In this document: positions 16,139 to 29,138 of the stretch, piece after piece
Position numbering within the stretch: the first letter of the stretch is position 1
Layout of the letters: every line of letters begins with the position of its first letter
Origin: Chitinibacter sp. FCG-7
GTDB lineage: Bacteria; Pseudomonadota; Gammaproteobacteria; Burkholderiales; Chitinibacteraceae
Assembly (NCBI RefSeq): GCF_040047665.1
Contig: NZ_CP157355.1
Coordinates: 2,790,001-2,854,000 of the forward strand
Length of the DNA stretch: 64,000 bases
Direction of reading: 5' to 3'
Translations under genes and position numbers: made by a program
Notes under the pieces: model-generated
The model's input: only the letters and a program-made list of their open reading frames with translations
Told to the model about the DNA's origin: nothing
The model's database searches: none

Positions 16139-17284
16139 TCACAGTCCCAATTTAGTGGTAATTTGTTGCCGTAAAGCATGGCACATTGGGTGGTTTGATG
16201 GCTGCTCAAGAATCGCATTTAGGGTTTTAAGCGCAGTTTCAATTTCGCCTATGTTAAGCAATGAAGTTACGTAACCTGCAGTATAGCGATCATTAATTTC
16301 TCTGCGTGGTTCACCTGCAGCTAAACCAAGTGTGTAGCACTCACGAGCGTCAGTGTAATTTTCGTGCCTTAAAAAGTATTCACCTGCAACCCCACAATGA
16401 TCAATTGTTAAATAGGCAGAAGAAATTGAAATTCCGGTTAGTTTTTTTGCTACTATCCACCAAAAGGCTGGGTTTTTTGCATTAATTAATATTGCTTTCT
16501 TTAGTCCTGATGTATTTTCTTTGTATAGAATGCCAAATTCACCTTGAAGGCAATAAAAGCTAGGTTCAGTCCCCATCTCTTTACCAAGGTTGTTGCTGAA
16601 AAATTCGACACTAAATCCATCTTTTTCAGCGGACCCAAAGGTTATTGGTGTGGGTGTTGTTGGCAGGTTTTCAAGAATAATTGGATCGGAGTTAATGTCG
16701 GCATATCCCATATACCTAAATTTTCCTTGGTGACTACATAAAGGAACTAGGACTCCTCCTGTTGTTGCATTATTAGGGTCTAGCATTGTCTTTTTAAAGG
16801 CATTGAAACAATTTGAGTAATCTGATCTTTGTGGGTCAGGTTGCTGAACTATTTGAAGAGTTGCGGTGTTTAAAATTTGGTTTTCATTTGACTCTGTATG
16901 GTAATATTTTTGGTAAATCTCAAACGCACTTTTGTCCCCAAGATATCCCGCTATAGTATCGCTTACTATAGAGTTCTTTATGAATTTTAGTGATAGATTA
17001 CTTAAGTCGGCTAGCAGAAGCTCAAAGTCAGCCCCTTCTTTTTGAGCCGCACAAGTGATGTTGATAATTTCTTCTGTAGTATTAGCTTTTTTGATTTTTG
17101 GTAGAGCTTCTTCAAAATGCTCTTGAAGTCCTGCAAAAGCAATTGCTGTTGTATCATTTAATATGTACTGCTTTAGGCATCCATCTTTGTATGGGTTTGC
17201 TTTTGGATTTTTATGAATGGTTAACTTGGTGTCGCCAATTATATTAATTTGATTTTCAGTAATTTTAGCAATAATTAATGTCAT
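16139..17284 (-). CDS. Proteasome-like Ntn-hydrolase domain protein with C-terminal TPR-like repeats
   Basis: An AT-rich 381-aa gene. The N-terminus MTLIIAKITENQINIIGDTK resembles a proteasome beta-type Ntn hydrolase. If Met1 is removed, Thr becomes residue 1 and the Asp of GDT falls at 17, as in proteasome subunits; Lys residues follow near 32-37, and an AIAFAG strand comes next. The C-terminal third (about 290-380) has TPR-like helices (GEYFLRHENYTDARECYTLG). The gene lies just beyond the pepN terminator and outside the element. No such fusion is known to me by name; the fold call is inference. Confidence 0.55.
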   Translation of the reverse strand: MTLIIAKITENQINIIGDTKLTIHKNPKANPYKDGCLKQYILNDTTAIAFAGLQEHFEEALPKIKKANTTEEIINITCAAQKEGADFELLLADLSNLSLKFIKNSIVSDTIAGYLGDKSAFEIYQKYYHTESNENQILNTATLQIVQQPDPQRSDYSNCFNAFKKTMLDPNNATTGGVLVPLCSHQGKFRYMGYADINSDPIILENLPTTPTPITFGSAEKDGFSVEFFSNNLGKEMGTEPSFYCLQGEFGILYKENTSGLKKAILINAKNPAFWWIVAKKLTGISISSAYLTIDHCGVAGEYFLRHENYTDARECYTLGLAAGEPRREINDRYTAGYVTSLLNIGEIETALKTLNAILEQPSNHPMCHALRQQITTKLGL

Positions 17285-17294
17285 TTTTTCTCAA

Positions 17295-17323
17295 AAAATG
17301 GAGAGCCGTTAGCTCTCCATTTT
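17295..17323 (-). terminator. Terminator of pepN
   Basis: Read on the minus strand, a 12-bp perfect stem (AAAATGGAGAGC with its complement) around a 5-base loop is followed by a T run. It lies between the pepN stop and the next minus-strand start, so the downstream gene would depend on read-through or a hidden promoter. Confidence 0.8.
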
Positions 17324-17326
17324 GAA

Positions 17327-19996
17327 TTAAGCGATTAGTGCTTTATTGACGATTTCAAACGTATCCGACGACAATCCCTGATGATCGCGAATGCGTTCGA
17401 GCTCCTGTTGTATCAGTTGACGGCGTGATGGTTCGATTTTCTTCCAGCGGTTAAAGCAGCTAGCGAGCCGGGCGGCGGTTTGTGGGTTGATGGCGTCGAG
17501 TTCGATGATTTTCTCGGCGGCAAATGCGTAGCCGTAGCCGTCTGCGGCGTGAAAATGCTGTAGATTGAGGACGCAGAACGAGGTGATCAGCGAGCGCACT
17601 TTATTCGGGTTTTTGAGCGAAAACGCCGGGTGCGCCAGCAGAGATTGCACGCGGTTGAGCGTGCCCTGGCGGCGGCTGGTGGCTTGCAGTGCAAACCATT
17701 TGTCCATCACCAGTGCGTCGTCTTTCCATTGCGCAGCAAAATCGGCCAGCTGCTCTTCGCCTTCGTCGTGGCCGTGGCGGTTGACTAGGGCTTTGAGCGC
17801 GGCGAGGCGGTCGGTCATATTGTCGGCTTTGCGGTATTGATCGGCCAGCAGGCTGGCAATCATTTTCTCGTCGAGCTCGGCCAGATAGTCGAGGCAGACA
17901 TTTTTCAGGCTGCGGCGCGCGACTTGTTCGCCATCGTAGCGGTACGGCGTGCCGTCGTTGAGGCGCTGATAAATGGCGAGCAATTCCTGTCGCGTTTCGC
18001 GGGCGATATGCTGTTTCAGCGTCTGGCAGACCAGTGAAAGGCGGCTTGGATCGACGTCGGATAATTGCTCAAGCAGGTAGTTTTCTGCCGGCAGCTGCAG
18101 CATCAGTGCGATCAGCGCGGGGTCAAATTTTTCGGCGTGTTCGATGTAGCCGCTGAGCAGTTTGCGGTAGGCGGCGATAAAGTTATCCGGTGCGGCCAGC
18201 GGCAGGCTGGCTTCCTGGGCATACAGGCGTTTGATCAGCAGGGTGGCAAAGGTATTGGCCGCTTCCCAGCGCGCAAAGGCATCGCTGTCGTGCGCCATCA
18301 GGAACACCAGATCGTCGTCGCTGTAATCGTATTCCAGTACCACTGGTGCGGAAAAATCGCGCAGCAGGGACGGCACGGGTGGACAGGGCACATGCGTGAA
18401 GGTAAAGCTTTGTGTTGTTTCACGCAGCTGCAGGACGCGCGTCGTTGCGCCCGCGTGGGCTTCGCCTGCCAGCTGCAGCGGTAAATCCTGCCCACGGCGG
18501 TCGATCAGGCCGATGGCAAACGGAATATGGAACGGCAATTTATGGTCTTGCCCCGGTGTAGGCGGGCACGATTGAGTTAGGGTGAGGGTATAGCTCTGCG
18601 TCTCAGCCTGGTATGAGCCCTGGGCAGATACCCTAGGGGTGCCTGCCTGGCTGTACCAGCGTTCAAATTGCGTTAAGTCCACATGGTTCGAGCCTGTTTG
18701 ATTTGCGTCGGCCATCGCCGCACGGAAGTCATCACAGGTCACGGCCTGACCATCATGACGTTTGAAATATAAATCCATGCCTTTGCGGAAACCATCGCGC
18801 CCCAGTAGTGTTTCATACATCCGCACCACTTCGCTGCCTTTCTCGTAAATGGTCATGGTGTAGAAATTATTGATTTCCAGATACTCATCCGGGCGGATCG
18901 GGTGCGCTTGCGGGCCCGCGTCTTCGGCAAACTGGCTGGTGCGCAGCGTGCGTACATTGCCAATGCGTTGCACAGCGCGGCTGCCGATGTCGCTGGAAAA
19001 TTCCTGATCGCGATAGACGGTGAGGCCTTCTTTGAGCGAGAGCTGGAACCAGTCGCGGCAGGTGACGCGATTGCCGGTCCAGTTGTGGAAGTATTCATGC
19101 GCCACCACGGCGTCGATGCCGTCAAAATCGATGTCGGTCGCGGTTTCCGGCTTGGCGAGCACAAACTTGGTATTGAAGATATTCAATCCCTTGTTTTCCA
19201 TCGCGCCCATATTAAAGTCCGACACGGCAACGATCATATAGGTATCCAGATCGTATTCAAGACCAAAGCGTTCTTCGTCCCAGGCCATGGCTTTTTGCGC
19301 GGCGGCGAGTGCATGGTGGCATTTATCCAGATTGCCCGGCTCGACGTAGATCTCGATATTGATCGTGCGGCCCGATTGCGTTTGATGTGTGCCGGATAGT
19401 ACGACCAACTTACCAGCTACCAGCGCAAACAGATACGCGGGTTTTTTAAATGGATCGACCCATTTAACCCAATGACGGTTTTTGTCTAGCGTACCCGCGC
19501 CAACGCGATTGCCATTCGAGAGCAGCACCGGGTACTTGCTCTTGTCGGCAATGATCGTCGTGGTGAATTTGGCCATCACGTCCGGGCGATCAAGGTAATA
19601 GGTGATTTTGCGAAAGCCCTCGGCTTCGCACTGGGTAAAGAAATTACCGTTCGATTGATACAGCCCCATCAGGCTGGTGTTGCTGGCCGGATCGACGATG
19701 GTGATGATTTCCAGGATGCCGTCCTCGGGCATCTTGCTGATCGACAGGGTGTGTTCATCAATACAGTAGTTGTCGGCCGTGAGCGCAGCGCCGTCCAGCT
19801 TGATGCTCTCCAGCTGCAAAGCTTCGCCATGTAGCACCAGTGGCGCATCGGCGGCCACCCCCTTGTTGCGCCGGATGATCAGCCGGGAACTAACTTTTGT
19901 CTGGGTATCGTCCAGATCGAAAGTCAAATCAACGCGGTCAATCAGATAGCTAGGGGGGGTATAATCAAGGCGATGGATGGCTTGGCGGCTGCTCAT
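17327..19996 (-). CDS. pepN: Aminopeptidase N, M1 family
   Basis: An 889-aa zinc metallopeptidase that removes N-terminal residues from peptides in the cytoplasm. The substrate-binding GAMEN motif is at 264-268. The zinc site HEYFH is at 300-304, with the third ligand E323 at the expected distance. The length and the C-terminal helical domain fit the E. coli PepN class. It is a single gene with its own terminator, transcribed divergently from the sulfite reductase operon. Confidence 0.96.
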   Translation of the reverse strand: MSSRQAIHRLDYTPPSYLIDRVDLTFDLDDTQTKVSSRLIIRRNKGVAADAPLVLHGEALQLESIKLDGAALTADNYCIDEHTLSISKMPEDGILEIITIVDPASNTSLMGLYQSNGNFFTQCEAEGFRKITYYLDRPDVMAKFTTTIIADKSKYPVLLSNGNRVGAGTLDKNRHWVKWVDPFKKPAYLFALVAGKLVVLSGTHQTQSGRTINIEIYVEPGNLDKCHHALAAAQKAMAWDEERFGLEYDLDTYMIVAVSDFNMGAMENKGLNIFNTKFVLAKPETATDIDFDGIDAVVAHEYFHNWTGNRVTCRDWFQLSLKEGLTVYRDQEFSSDIGSRAVQRIGNVRTLRTSQFAEDAGPQAHPIRPDEYLEINNFYTMTIYEKGSEVVRMYETLLGRDGFRKGMDLYFKRHDGQAVTCDDFRAAMADANQTGSNHVDLTQFERWYSQAGTPRVSAQGSYQAETQSYTLTLTQSCPPTPGQDHKLPFHIPFAIGLIDRRGQDLPLQLAGEAHAGATTRVLQLRETTQSFTFTHVPCPPVPSLLRDFSAPVVLEYDYSDDDLVFLMAHDSDAFARWEAANTFATLLIKRLYAQEASLPLAAPDNFIAAYRKLLSGYIEHAEKFDPALIALMLQLPAENYLLEQLSDVDPSRLSLVCQTLKQHIARETRQELLAIYQRLNDGTPYRYDGEQVARRSLKNVCLDYLAELDEKMIASLLADQYRKADNMTDRLAALKALVNRHGHDEGEEQLADFAAQWKDDALVMDKWFALQATSRRQGTLNRVQSLLAHPAFSLKNPNKVRSLITSFCVLNLQHFHAADGYGYAFAAEKIIELDAINPQTAARLASCFNRWKKIEPSRRQLIQQELERIRDHQGLSSDTFEIVNKALIA

Positions 19997-20220
19997 AAAT
20001 GCGGCTCTTCAGGCTGGCAGATAAAGTCTGCAAGATTAACCCTAGGCTGCGTGTAAGACAATGGCGAGTCTGTGGTGATTATCTTCAATTGCCGCCAGTC
20101 GGCAAATGTGCAACCGGGGCGAGGCTTGCTGCAGGCTGCTGCAGGCTGCTGCAATCGGCGCTGCAATCATTCCGCGCCCTGGGGTTTGCGTTGGGTCAGA
20201 TAGAACTAAAAAACTGATAC

Positions 20221-20250
20221 ATATTCAAAAAGAATCGTTCTCTTGAATAT
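20221..20250. promoter_or_regulatory. Inverted repeat in the pepN-cysI promoter region
   Basis: ATATTCAA (20221-20228) is repeated inverted as TTGAATAT (20243-20250), centred on AAGAATCGTTCT. It is 52 bp before the cysI start and could be an operator, for instance for a LysR-type sulfur regulator. The rest of 19997-20301 has a short GCTGCAGGCTGC-type repeat and no gene. Confidence 0.4.
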
Positions 20251-20301
20251 AGAAGGGCTGGTATTATTGCAGACTGTTAGCCGTATAACCGGATAGAAGC
20301 C

Positions 20302-21984
20302 ATGTATATTTACGACGATTACGACCAAAAGATCGTGGACCAGCGCGTAGCGCAGTACCGCGACCAGACGCGCCGCTATTTGGCTGGCGAATTGACCGAC
20401 GATGAATTCCGCCCGCTGCGCCTGCAAAATGGTTTGTATATTCAGCGTCTGGCCCCGATGTTGCGTGTGGCTATTCCATATGGCCATTTGCGCAGTGCGC
20501 AAGTGCGCAAGCTGGCCGAATTGGCGCGTAAATACGACAAAGGCTATGTGCATTTCACCACGCGCCAGAATGTGCAATACAACTGGCCTGCGCTGGAAAA
20601 CGTGCCTGAGATGCTCGCTGAGTTGGCCACCGTACAAATGCATGGCATTCAGACTTCGGGCGCCTGTATCCGCAATACCACGTCGGATCAGTTTGCCGGT
20701 GTGGCGCACGATGAAATCGTCGACCCACGTCCATGGTGTGAAATCATCCGCCAGTGGTCTACTTTCCATCCGGAATTTGCCCACCTGCCGCGCAAGTTCA
20801 AAATTGCTGTGAATGGCGCTGCCGAAGATCGCGCCGCTGTGCTGGTGCACGATATTGGTATCAATGTAAAACTGAACGCCGCAGGTGAAGTGGGCTTCGA
20901 AATTTACGTCGGTGGCGGCCTCGGTCGTACGCCGATGATTGGTGATCTGATCAAGCCGTGGCTAGAGCCAAAACATCTGCTGACTTATCTCAATGCCGTG
21001 CTGCGCGTGTATAACCGCTACGGCCGTCGGGATAATAAATACAAAGCGCGGATCAAGATTCTGGTCAAAGCCATGACGCCGGAAGCGTTTGCCGCCAAAG
21101 TCGAGCAAGAATGGGCATTCGAGAAAGACGGCCCGCAAACGCTGACCGATGCCGAAATCGCACGTAATCACCGCTTCTTCACTGCTCCAGCTTATGAAAC
21201 CTTGCCAGCTGACGATGCTGAATTCGTCGCGGCCAAAGCCGCCAATCCGGCTTTTGCACGTTGGGTAGAGCGCAATGTCTTTGCGCACAAAGTACCTGGT
21301 TACGCTGCGGTGACGTTATCGCTGAAGAAAACCGGCGTACCACCGGGCGATGCAACCGATGCGCAACTCGATGATGTCGCTAATCTGGCTGACCGCTTCA
21401 GCTTTGGTGAAGTGCGCGTCTCGCACGGGCAAAACCTGATTCTGGCTGATGTAAAACAATCTCAATTGTTTGCCCTATGGGAAGAAGCTAAACGCATCGG
21501 CTTTGCAACGCCGAATATTGGTTTGCTCACCGATGTGATCTGCTGTCCGGGTGGCGACTTCTGCGCCTTGGCCAACGCCAAATCAATTCCGGTGGCTCAA
21601 GCCATTCAGGAGCGTTTTGACAATCTGGATTATCTATTTGATCTGGGCGAAATCGACGTCAATATGTCGGGCTGTATCAATGCCTGCGGCCATCACCACG
21701 TTGGCAATATTGGCGTACTGGGCGTGGATAAAAACAATGCCGAGTACTACCAGATTACGCTGGGTGGCCGTCAAGGCGCCGATGCGAAAATTGGCAAGGT
21801 GATTGGCCCGTCTTTCGCGCAGGAAGAAATGCCTGATGTAATGAGCAAAATCATCGACGTGTTTGTAGCGAACCGCGAAGGCGAAGAGCGCTTTATCGAT
21901 GTGTTTGACCGCATCGGTGCCGAGCCTTTCAAAGCCAAAGTTTACGAAGGCAAACCGATTCGCAAGGAGAAAGCCGATGTCTAA
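20302..21984 (+). CDS. cysI: Sulfite reductase hemoprotein (nitrite/sulfite reductase family)
   Basis: A 560-aa siroheme and [4Fe-4S] enzyme that reduces sulfite to sulfide for cysteine synthesis. Two ferredoxin-like halves are visible; the substrate-site stretch HFTTRQNVQYNW is near residue 84. The cluster ligands are C415 and C421 (CPGGDFC) and C458 and C462 (CINAC). The start at MYIYDDYDQ is 55 bp after the inverted repeat. The next gene overlaps by 8 bp. No flavoprotein cysJ is nearby, so the electron donor is uncertain. Confidence 0.92.
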   Translation: MYIYDDYDQKIVDQRVAQYRDQTRRYLAGELTDDEFRPLRLQNGLYIQRLAPMLRVAIPYGHLRSAQVRKLAELARKYDKGYVHFTTRQNVQYNWPALENVPEMLAELATVQMHGIQTSGACIRNTTSDQFAGVAHDEIVDPRPWCEIIRQWSTFHPEFAHLPRKFKIAVNGAAEDRAAVLVHDIGINVKLNAAGEVGFEIYVGGGLGRTPMIGDLIKPWLEPKHLLTYLNAVLRVYNRYGRRDNKYKARIKILVKAMTPEAFAAKVEQEWAFEKDGPQTLTDAEIARNHRFFTAPAYETLPADDAEFVAAKAANPAFARWVERNVFAHKVPGYAAVTLSLKKTGVPPGDATDAQLDDVANLADRFSFGEVRVSHGQNLILADVKQSQLFALWEEAKRIGFATPNIGLLTDVICCPGGDFCALANAKSIPVAQAIQERFDNLDYLFDLGEIDVNMSGCINACGHHHVGNIGVLGVDKNNAEYYQITLGGRQGADAKIGKVIGPSFAQEEMPDVMSKIIDVFVANREGEERFIDVFDRIGAEPFKAKVYEGKPIRKEKADV

Positions 21985-22483
21985 TCAACTCATCATTAAT
22001 CGCGACATCGTTGATAATCGCTGGACCCGGGTTGTGCCTGATGCCGAAGGCGGGGTATCTGTTCCTAGCGAAGGCGCTATCTTGGTTCCATACCAATACT
22101 GGCTGGGGCATAGAGATGAATTGGCCGGACGCGAAGTGGCTATCTGCTTTGCGCCGGACGATGAACCCGAATCATTGCCAGTCGATGCCAATACATTTGC
22201 CATGATTGCCTGCGACTTTCCGGTCTTTACCGATGGTCGTGGCTTCTCGATTGGCCGTCTGCTGCGCGTGCGCTATGGCTTTACTGGCGAATTGCGCGCT
22301 GTGGGTGATGTATTCAAAGACACTTTGAACTATCTGGCACGTTGCGGCTTTACAGCCTTCGAAGTGCGTGCCGACAAAGACATCAACGAAGCGATCAAAG
22401 GGATTGACGATTTCACCGAGTTCTACCAATCCAGCGTTGACGTGCCCAACCCATTGTTCTTGCGCCGCCCCGTGACTGCTTAG
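21977..22483 (+). CDS. DUF934 protein of the sulfite reductase operon
   Basis: A 168-aa protein starting MSNQLIINRDIVDNRWTRVV behind AAGGAG, overlapping the end of cysI. It shows the DUF934 pattern, including FTDGRGFSIGRLLR and LARCGFTAFEVR. DUF934 genes habitually follow sulfite reductase genes in beta- and gammaproteobacteria and are thought to assist sulfite reduction or assembly, but no reaction is established. Longer upstream starts lie inside cysI and are not credible. Confidence 0.88.
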   Translation: MSNQLIINRDIVDNRWTRVVPDAEGGVSVPSEGAILVPYQYWLGHRDELAGREVAICFAPDDEPESLPVDANTFAMIACDFPVFTDGRGFSIGRLLRVRYGFTGELRAVGDVFKDTLNYLARCGFTAFEVRADKDINEAIKGIDDFTEFYQSSVDVPNPLFLRRPVTA

Positions 22484-22511
22484 TCACCAAAAACGAGCCT
22501 TATATATACCA

Positions 22512-22541
22512 ACTCAGCCCGCGCCAGCGGGCTGAGTGCTT
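22512..22541 (+). terminator. Terminator of the cysI operon
   Basis: ACTCAGCCCGC (22512-22522) pairs perfectly with 22527-22537 around GCCA, followed by GCTTTT. Confidence 0.8.
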
Positions 22542-22750
22542 TTCGGGTCTGGTTTTGCACTGTTTGAGCGTTCCTGTTGGGTTGCTTTTGCCCACTGCTC
22601 GCCGCTTTAGCTGGTTTTGCCGCGTTTTGTCGGTCGTTGTGCCGGTGCAGTTGTTTGTCTTTCTGCGCTTTTTGCCAAAATAATTCGATTTTCGTTCCCT
22701 TTCCGATCAATCACTTAGCACCTTTGTTGGATTTTCTTCGCCGATAGGTG

Positions 22751-22779
22751 TTGACGTGTTTCAGGGGCGTGGGTATAGT
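22751..22779 (+). promoter_or_regulatory. rRNA operon promoter
   Basis: TTGACG (22751-22756) and TATAGT (22774-22779) are separated by 17 bp and followed by a GC-rich discriminator (TCGGCC), typical of stringently controlled rRNA promoters. Confidence 0.75.
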
Positions 22780-22839
22780 TCGGCCTCTCTGCTGATGACG
22801 CAGCGAAACGAAGTAGTCGTTTCTCTGGTTCTTCAGCCC

Positions 22840-22879
22840 GATCTTTAACAAATTACAGCCGATGAGTGTGAGTGCTTGA
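22840..22879 (+). promoter_or_regulatory. rRNA leader: boxA and 16S processing stem
   Basis: GATCTTTAACA (22840-22850) is a boxA antitermination element. CAGCCGATGAGTGTGAGTG and following (22856-22879) pair with 24561-24584 after the 16S gene, 23 of 24 bases, forming the RNase III processing stem. Confidence 0.8.
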
Positions 22880-23007
22880 TTCGTAAGTCAAATCAAGTGC
22901 TTGCACTCAATTGAAAAGAAAATTGAAAGACAAATTCTTCGGAATTTATCTCGCAGTTTCTTTGAGTATTGAAGTACAAGCCAAGTAGTACATTTAGCTT
23001 AGAGATT

Positions 23008-24542
<1,535 letters not shown>

Positions 24543-24660
24543 AAGAGAAAGACCTGCGGGTCAAGTACTCACACTCATCGGCTGTAGATTTTGAAGATAC
24601 AGAGAAAGTAGCTGAGCAATGAAGCAATTCATTGTTGGGTTACGGACTTGGTTGGAAGCT

Positions 24661-24737
24661 GGGTCAGTAGCTCAGTCGGTTAGAGCACCGTCTTGATAAG
24701 GCGGGGGTCGCTGGTTCGATTCCAGCTTGACCCACCA
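24661..24737 (+). tRNA. tRNA-Ile (GAT)
   Basis: A 77-nt cloverleaf with anticodon loop TTGATAA and encoded CCA, in the usual position of the 16S-23S spacer. Confidence 0.97.
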
Positions 24738-24775
24738 TTGATTCATCAGTGGAAACAGCTTAGTAATGCCAGATT

Positions 24776-24851
24776 GGGGGATTAGCTCAGTTGGGAGAGC
24801 ACCTGCTTTGCAAGCAGGGGGTCGTCGGTTCGATCCCGTCATCCTCCACCA
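24776..24851 (+). tRNA. tRNA-Ala (TGC)
   Basis: A 76-nt cloverleaf with anticodon loop TTTGCAA and encoded CCA, the second spacer tRNA of the rRNA operon. Confidence 0.97.
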
Positions 24852-24998
24852 ATCAAACTGTGAGGTGTTAGGCGTGAAGAGTAAGGTGTAAAACCTGTTC
24901 CAAACTAGCTTAAACGAGATATCACAATTGAAGCAATTAACACCGTTAGTTGTTTGAATTCTGATTTCTTAAATCAGCAGCGATTTAATTGGCTGTAT

Positions 24999-25026
24999 CG
25001 TTCTTTAACAAAATAGAAGAAGTAAT
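24999..25026 (+). promoter_or_regulatory. Spacer boxA and 23S processing stem
   Basis: CGTTCTTTAACA (24999-25010) repeats the boxA antiterminator ahead of the 23S gene. ATAGAAGAAGTAAT (25013-25026) pairs exactly with 28217-28230 after the 23S gene, the expected RNase III stem. Confidence 0.75.
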
Positions 25027-25231
25027 ATCTCCTAATTAAACAATGTAGGAGTGAAGTTGGGTTTGAGGTTTACGCCTCACGCCTTACGCCTCACTCCTTA
25101 CAGTATGAAATTGGGTTGATTGTATCTGCTAGTCAAAAGACTAGCCGTTGAATGACCTGAGAAATCATTCAACAAGTCGTAAATACCGATACTCTAAACC
25201 GAGATCACGGTAAAACGTGTTTGAGGTTATA

Positions 25232-28118
<2,887 letters not shown>

Positions 28119-28283
28119 ATAACCTGAGACGCGTTATGCGATGAAGGTGCAATCGACCCGATTGCGAATTGTTGAATAAAGAGAGACCGGCGAAGCGAAA
28201 GCTGAGCTGATGAAAGATTACTTCTTCTATTGATTTCGAGTGGTTGCAAAGGTGAAAGCCTAAGCAGTCAACTCACCCAGTTT

Positions 28284-28400
28284 TGTCTGGTGACCATAGC
28301 GAGGTGGTCCCACTCCTTCCCATCCCGAACAGGACAGTGAAACGCCTCAGCGCCGATGATAGTGCGGATTGCCCGTGTGAAAGTAGGTCATTGCCAGACT
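28284..28400 (+). rRNA. rrf: 5S ribosomal RNA
   Basis: About 117 nt with the terminal pairing TGTCTGG/CCAGACT and the conserved CATCCCGAACAGGACAGTGA and CGCCGATGATAGTG blocks. It closes the rRNA operon. Confidence 0.95.
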
Positions 28401-28417
28401 CCCCTAAGTAAGCCAGA

Positions 28418-28445
28418 AGCCCAGTTCGAAAGAGCTGGGCTTTTT
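28418..28445 (+). terminator. rRNA operon terminator
   Basis: A 10-bp stem (AGCCCAGTTC with GAGCTGGGCT, one G-T pair) around GAAA followed by TTTTT. Confidence 0.85.
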
Positions 28446-28577
28446 GCTGTCTGCGAGATTGGCAATGTGCAGGACAGGTATGTGGCTGGAGGGTATGCTC
28501 AGATTGCTCTGTAGCTAAATACTCTTTGAAACTACCGCATCCACAGCCGATACGTTTATTTTGGTGTGACGTTTGTA

Positions 28578-28639
28578 GAACATTCGTTCTTTTTGTTCTT
28601 GAGTTTTGCGAGTTTACCTTGTATTGTGAACGTACGTTC
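28578..28639. promoter_or_regulatory. Two GAAC-N4-GTTC palindromes, 50 bp apart
   Basis: GAACATTCGTTC (28578-28589) and GAACGTACGTTC (28628-28639, perfect palindrome) lie 24-85 bp before the next gene. GAAC-N4-GTTC is the core of the Bacillus-type LexA box, but that form is not usual for betaproteobacterial LexA, so the regulator is open. Confidence 0.55.
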
Positions 28640-28662
28640 TATATTAATCAGGGAGAAATTCC

Positions 28663-29007
28663 ATGGCTTACCGTTTCCGTGTATCTCATTCTGCTTTTGT
28701 CCAGTTACGCCAGCTTGAAGTGCCGATGGCCTTGCTGGAATATCTGGCGCAGCCTGCTTTGTGCGGTGCCGCAGCGATGCTGTCGCAGCGTATGATTGCC
28801 AAAATGCCACGTCACTTGCGCGTAGTTGCGCAGAATTTTATCGGCCTTTATGTTGTTGCGGATGGTCAGGGTGAGGTCAAAGAGGTCAAGTGTATGAAGC
28901 ATCGTCTGGCTATTGCCGAGCAGGCTGAGCAATATGGCTTTTCTGCTGATTGCACAAGAATCGAATTTGGCAAAACTACCGGCTGGCGCACTTCGATTGG
29001 TGCTTGA
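28663..29007 (+). CDS. Small hypothetical protein under palindromic operators
   Basis: A 114-aa soluble protein starting MAYRFRVSHSAFVQLRQLEV behind AGGGAG. There is no signal peptide or membrane segment, and I do not recognise the family. Its promoter region carries two GAAC-N4-GTTC sites, so it is probably a regulated gene, perhaps DNA-damage or stress responsive. It lies alone between the rRNA operon and ettA, 131 bp before the latter. Confidence 0.7.
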   Translation: MAYRFRVSHSAFVQLRQLEVPMALLEYLAQPALCGAAAMLSQRMIAKMPRHLRVVAQNFIGLYVVADGQGEVKEVKCMKHRLAIAEQAEQYGFSADCTRIEFGKTTGWRTSIGA

Positions 29008-29138
29008 TGGGTATATGGTTGTAGGATTTTATATTTTTGCTTTACAAGTCAATACTGCCTATGGGTATGTAGGATGATAGGGCGCAAGGCCCAAGATTTT
29101 GCTACACTCTGCGCATTCGTTTGCAAAGGGTAAAATCC

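Noticed and set aside
20206..20850. 214-aa minus-strand frame opposite cysI
   Set aside because: Antisense shadow of a strongly coding gene; it also crosses the cysI promoter region.
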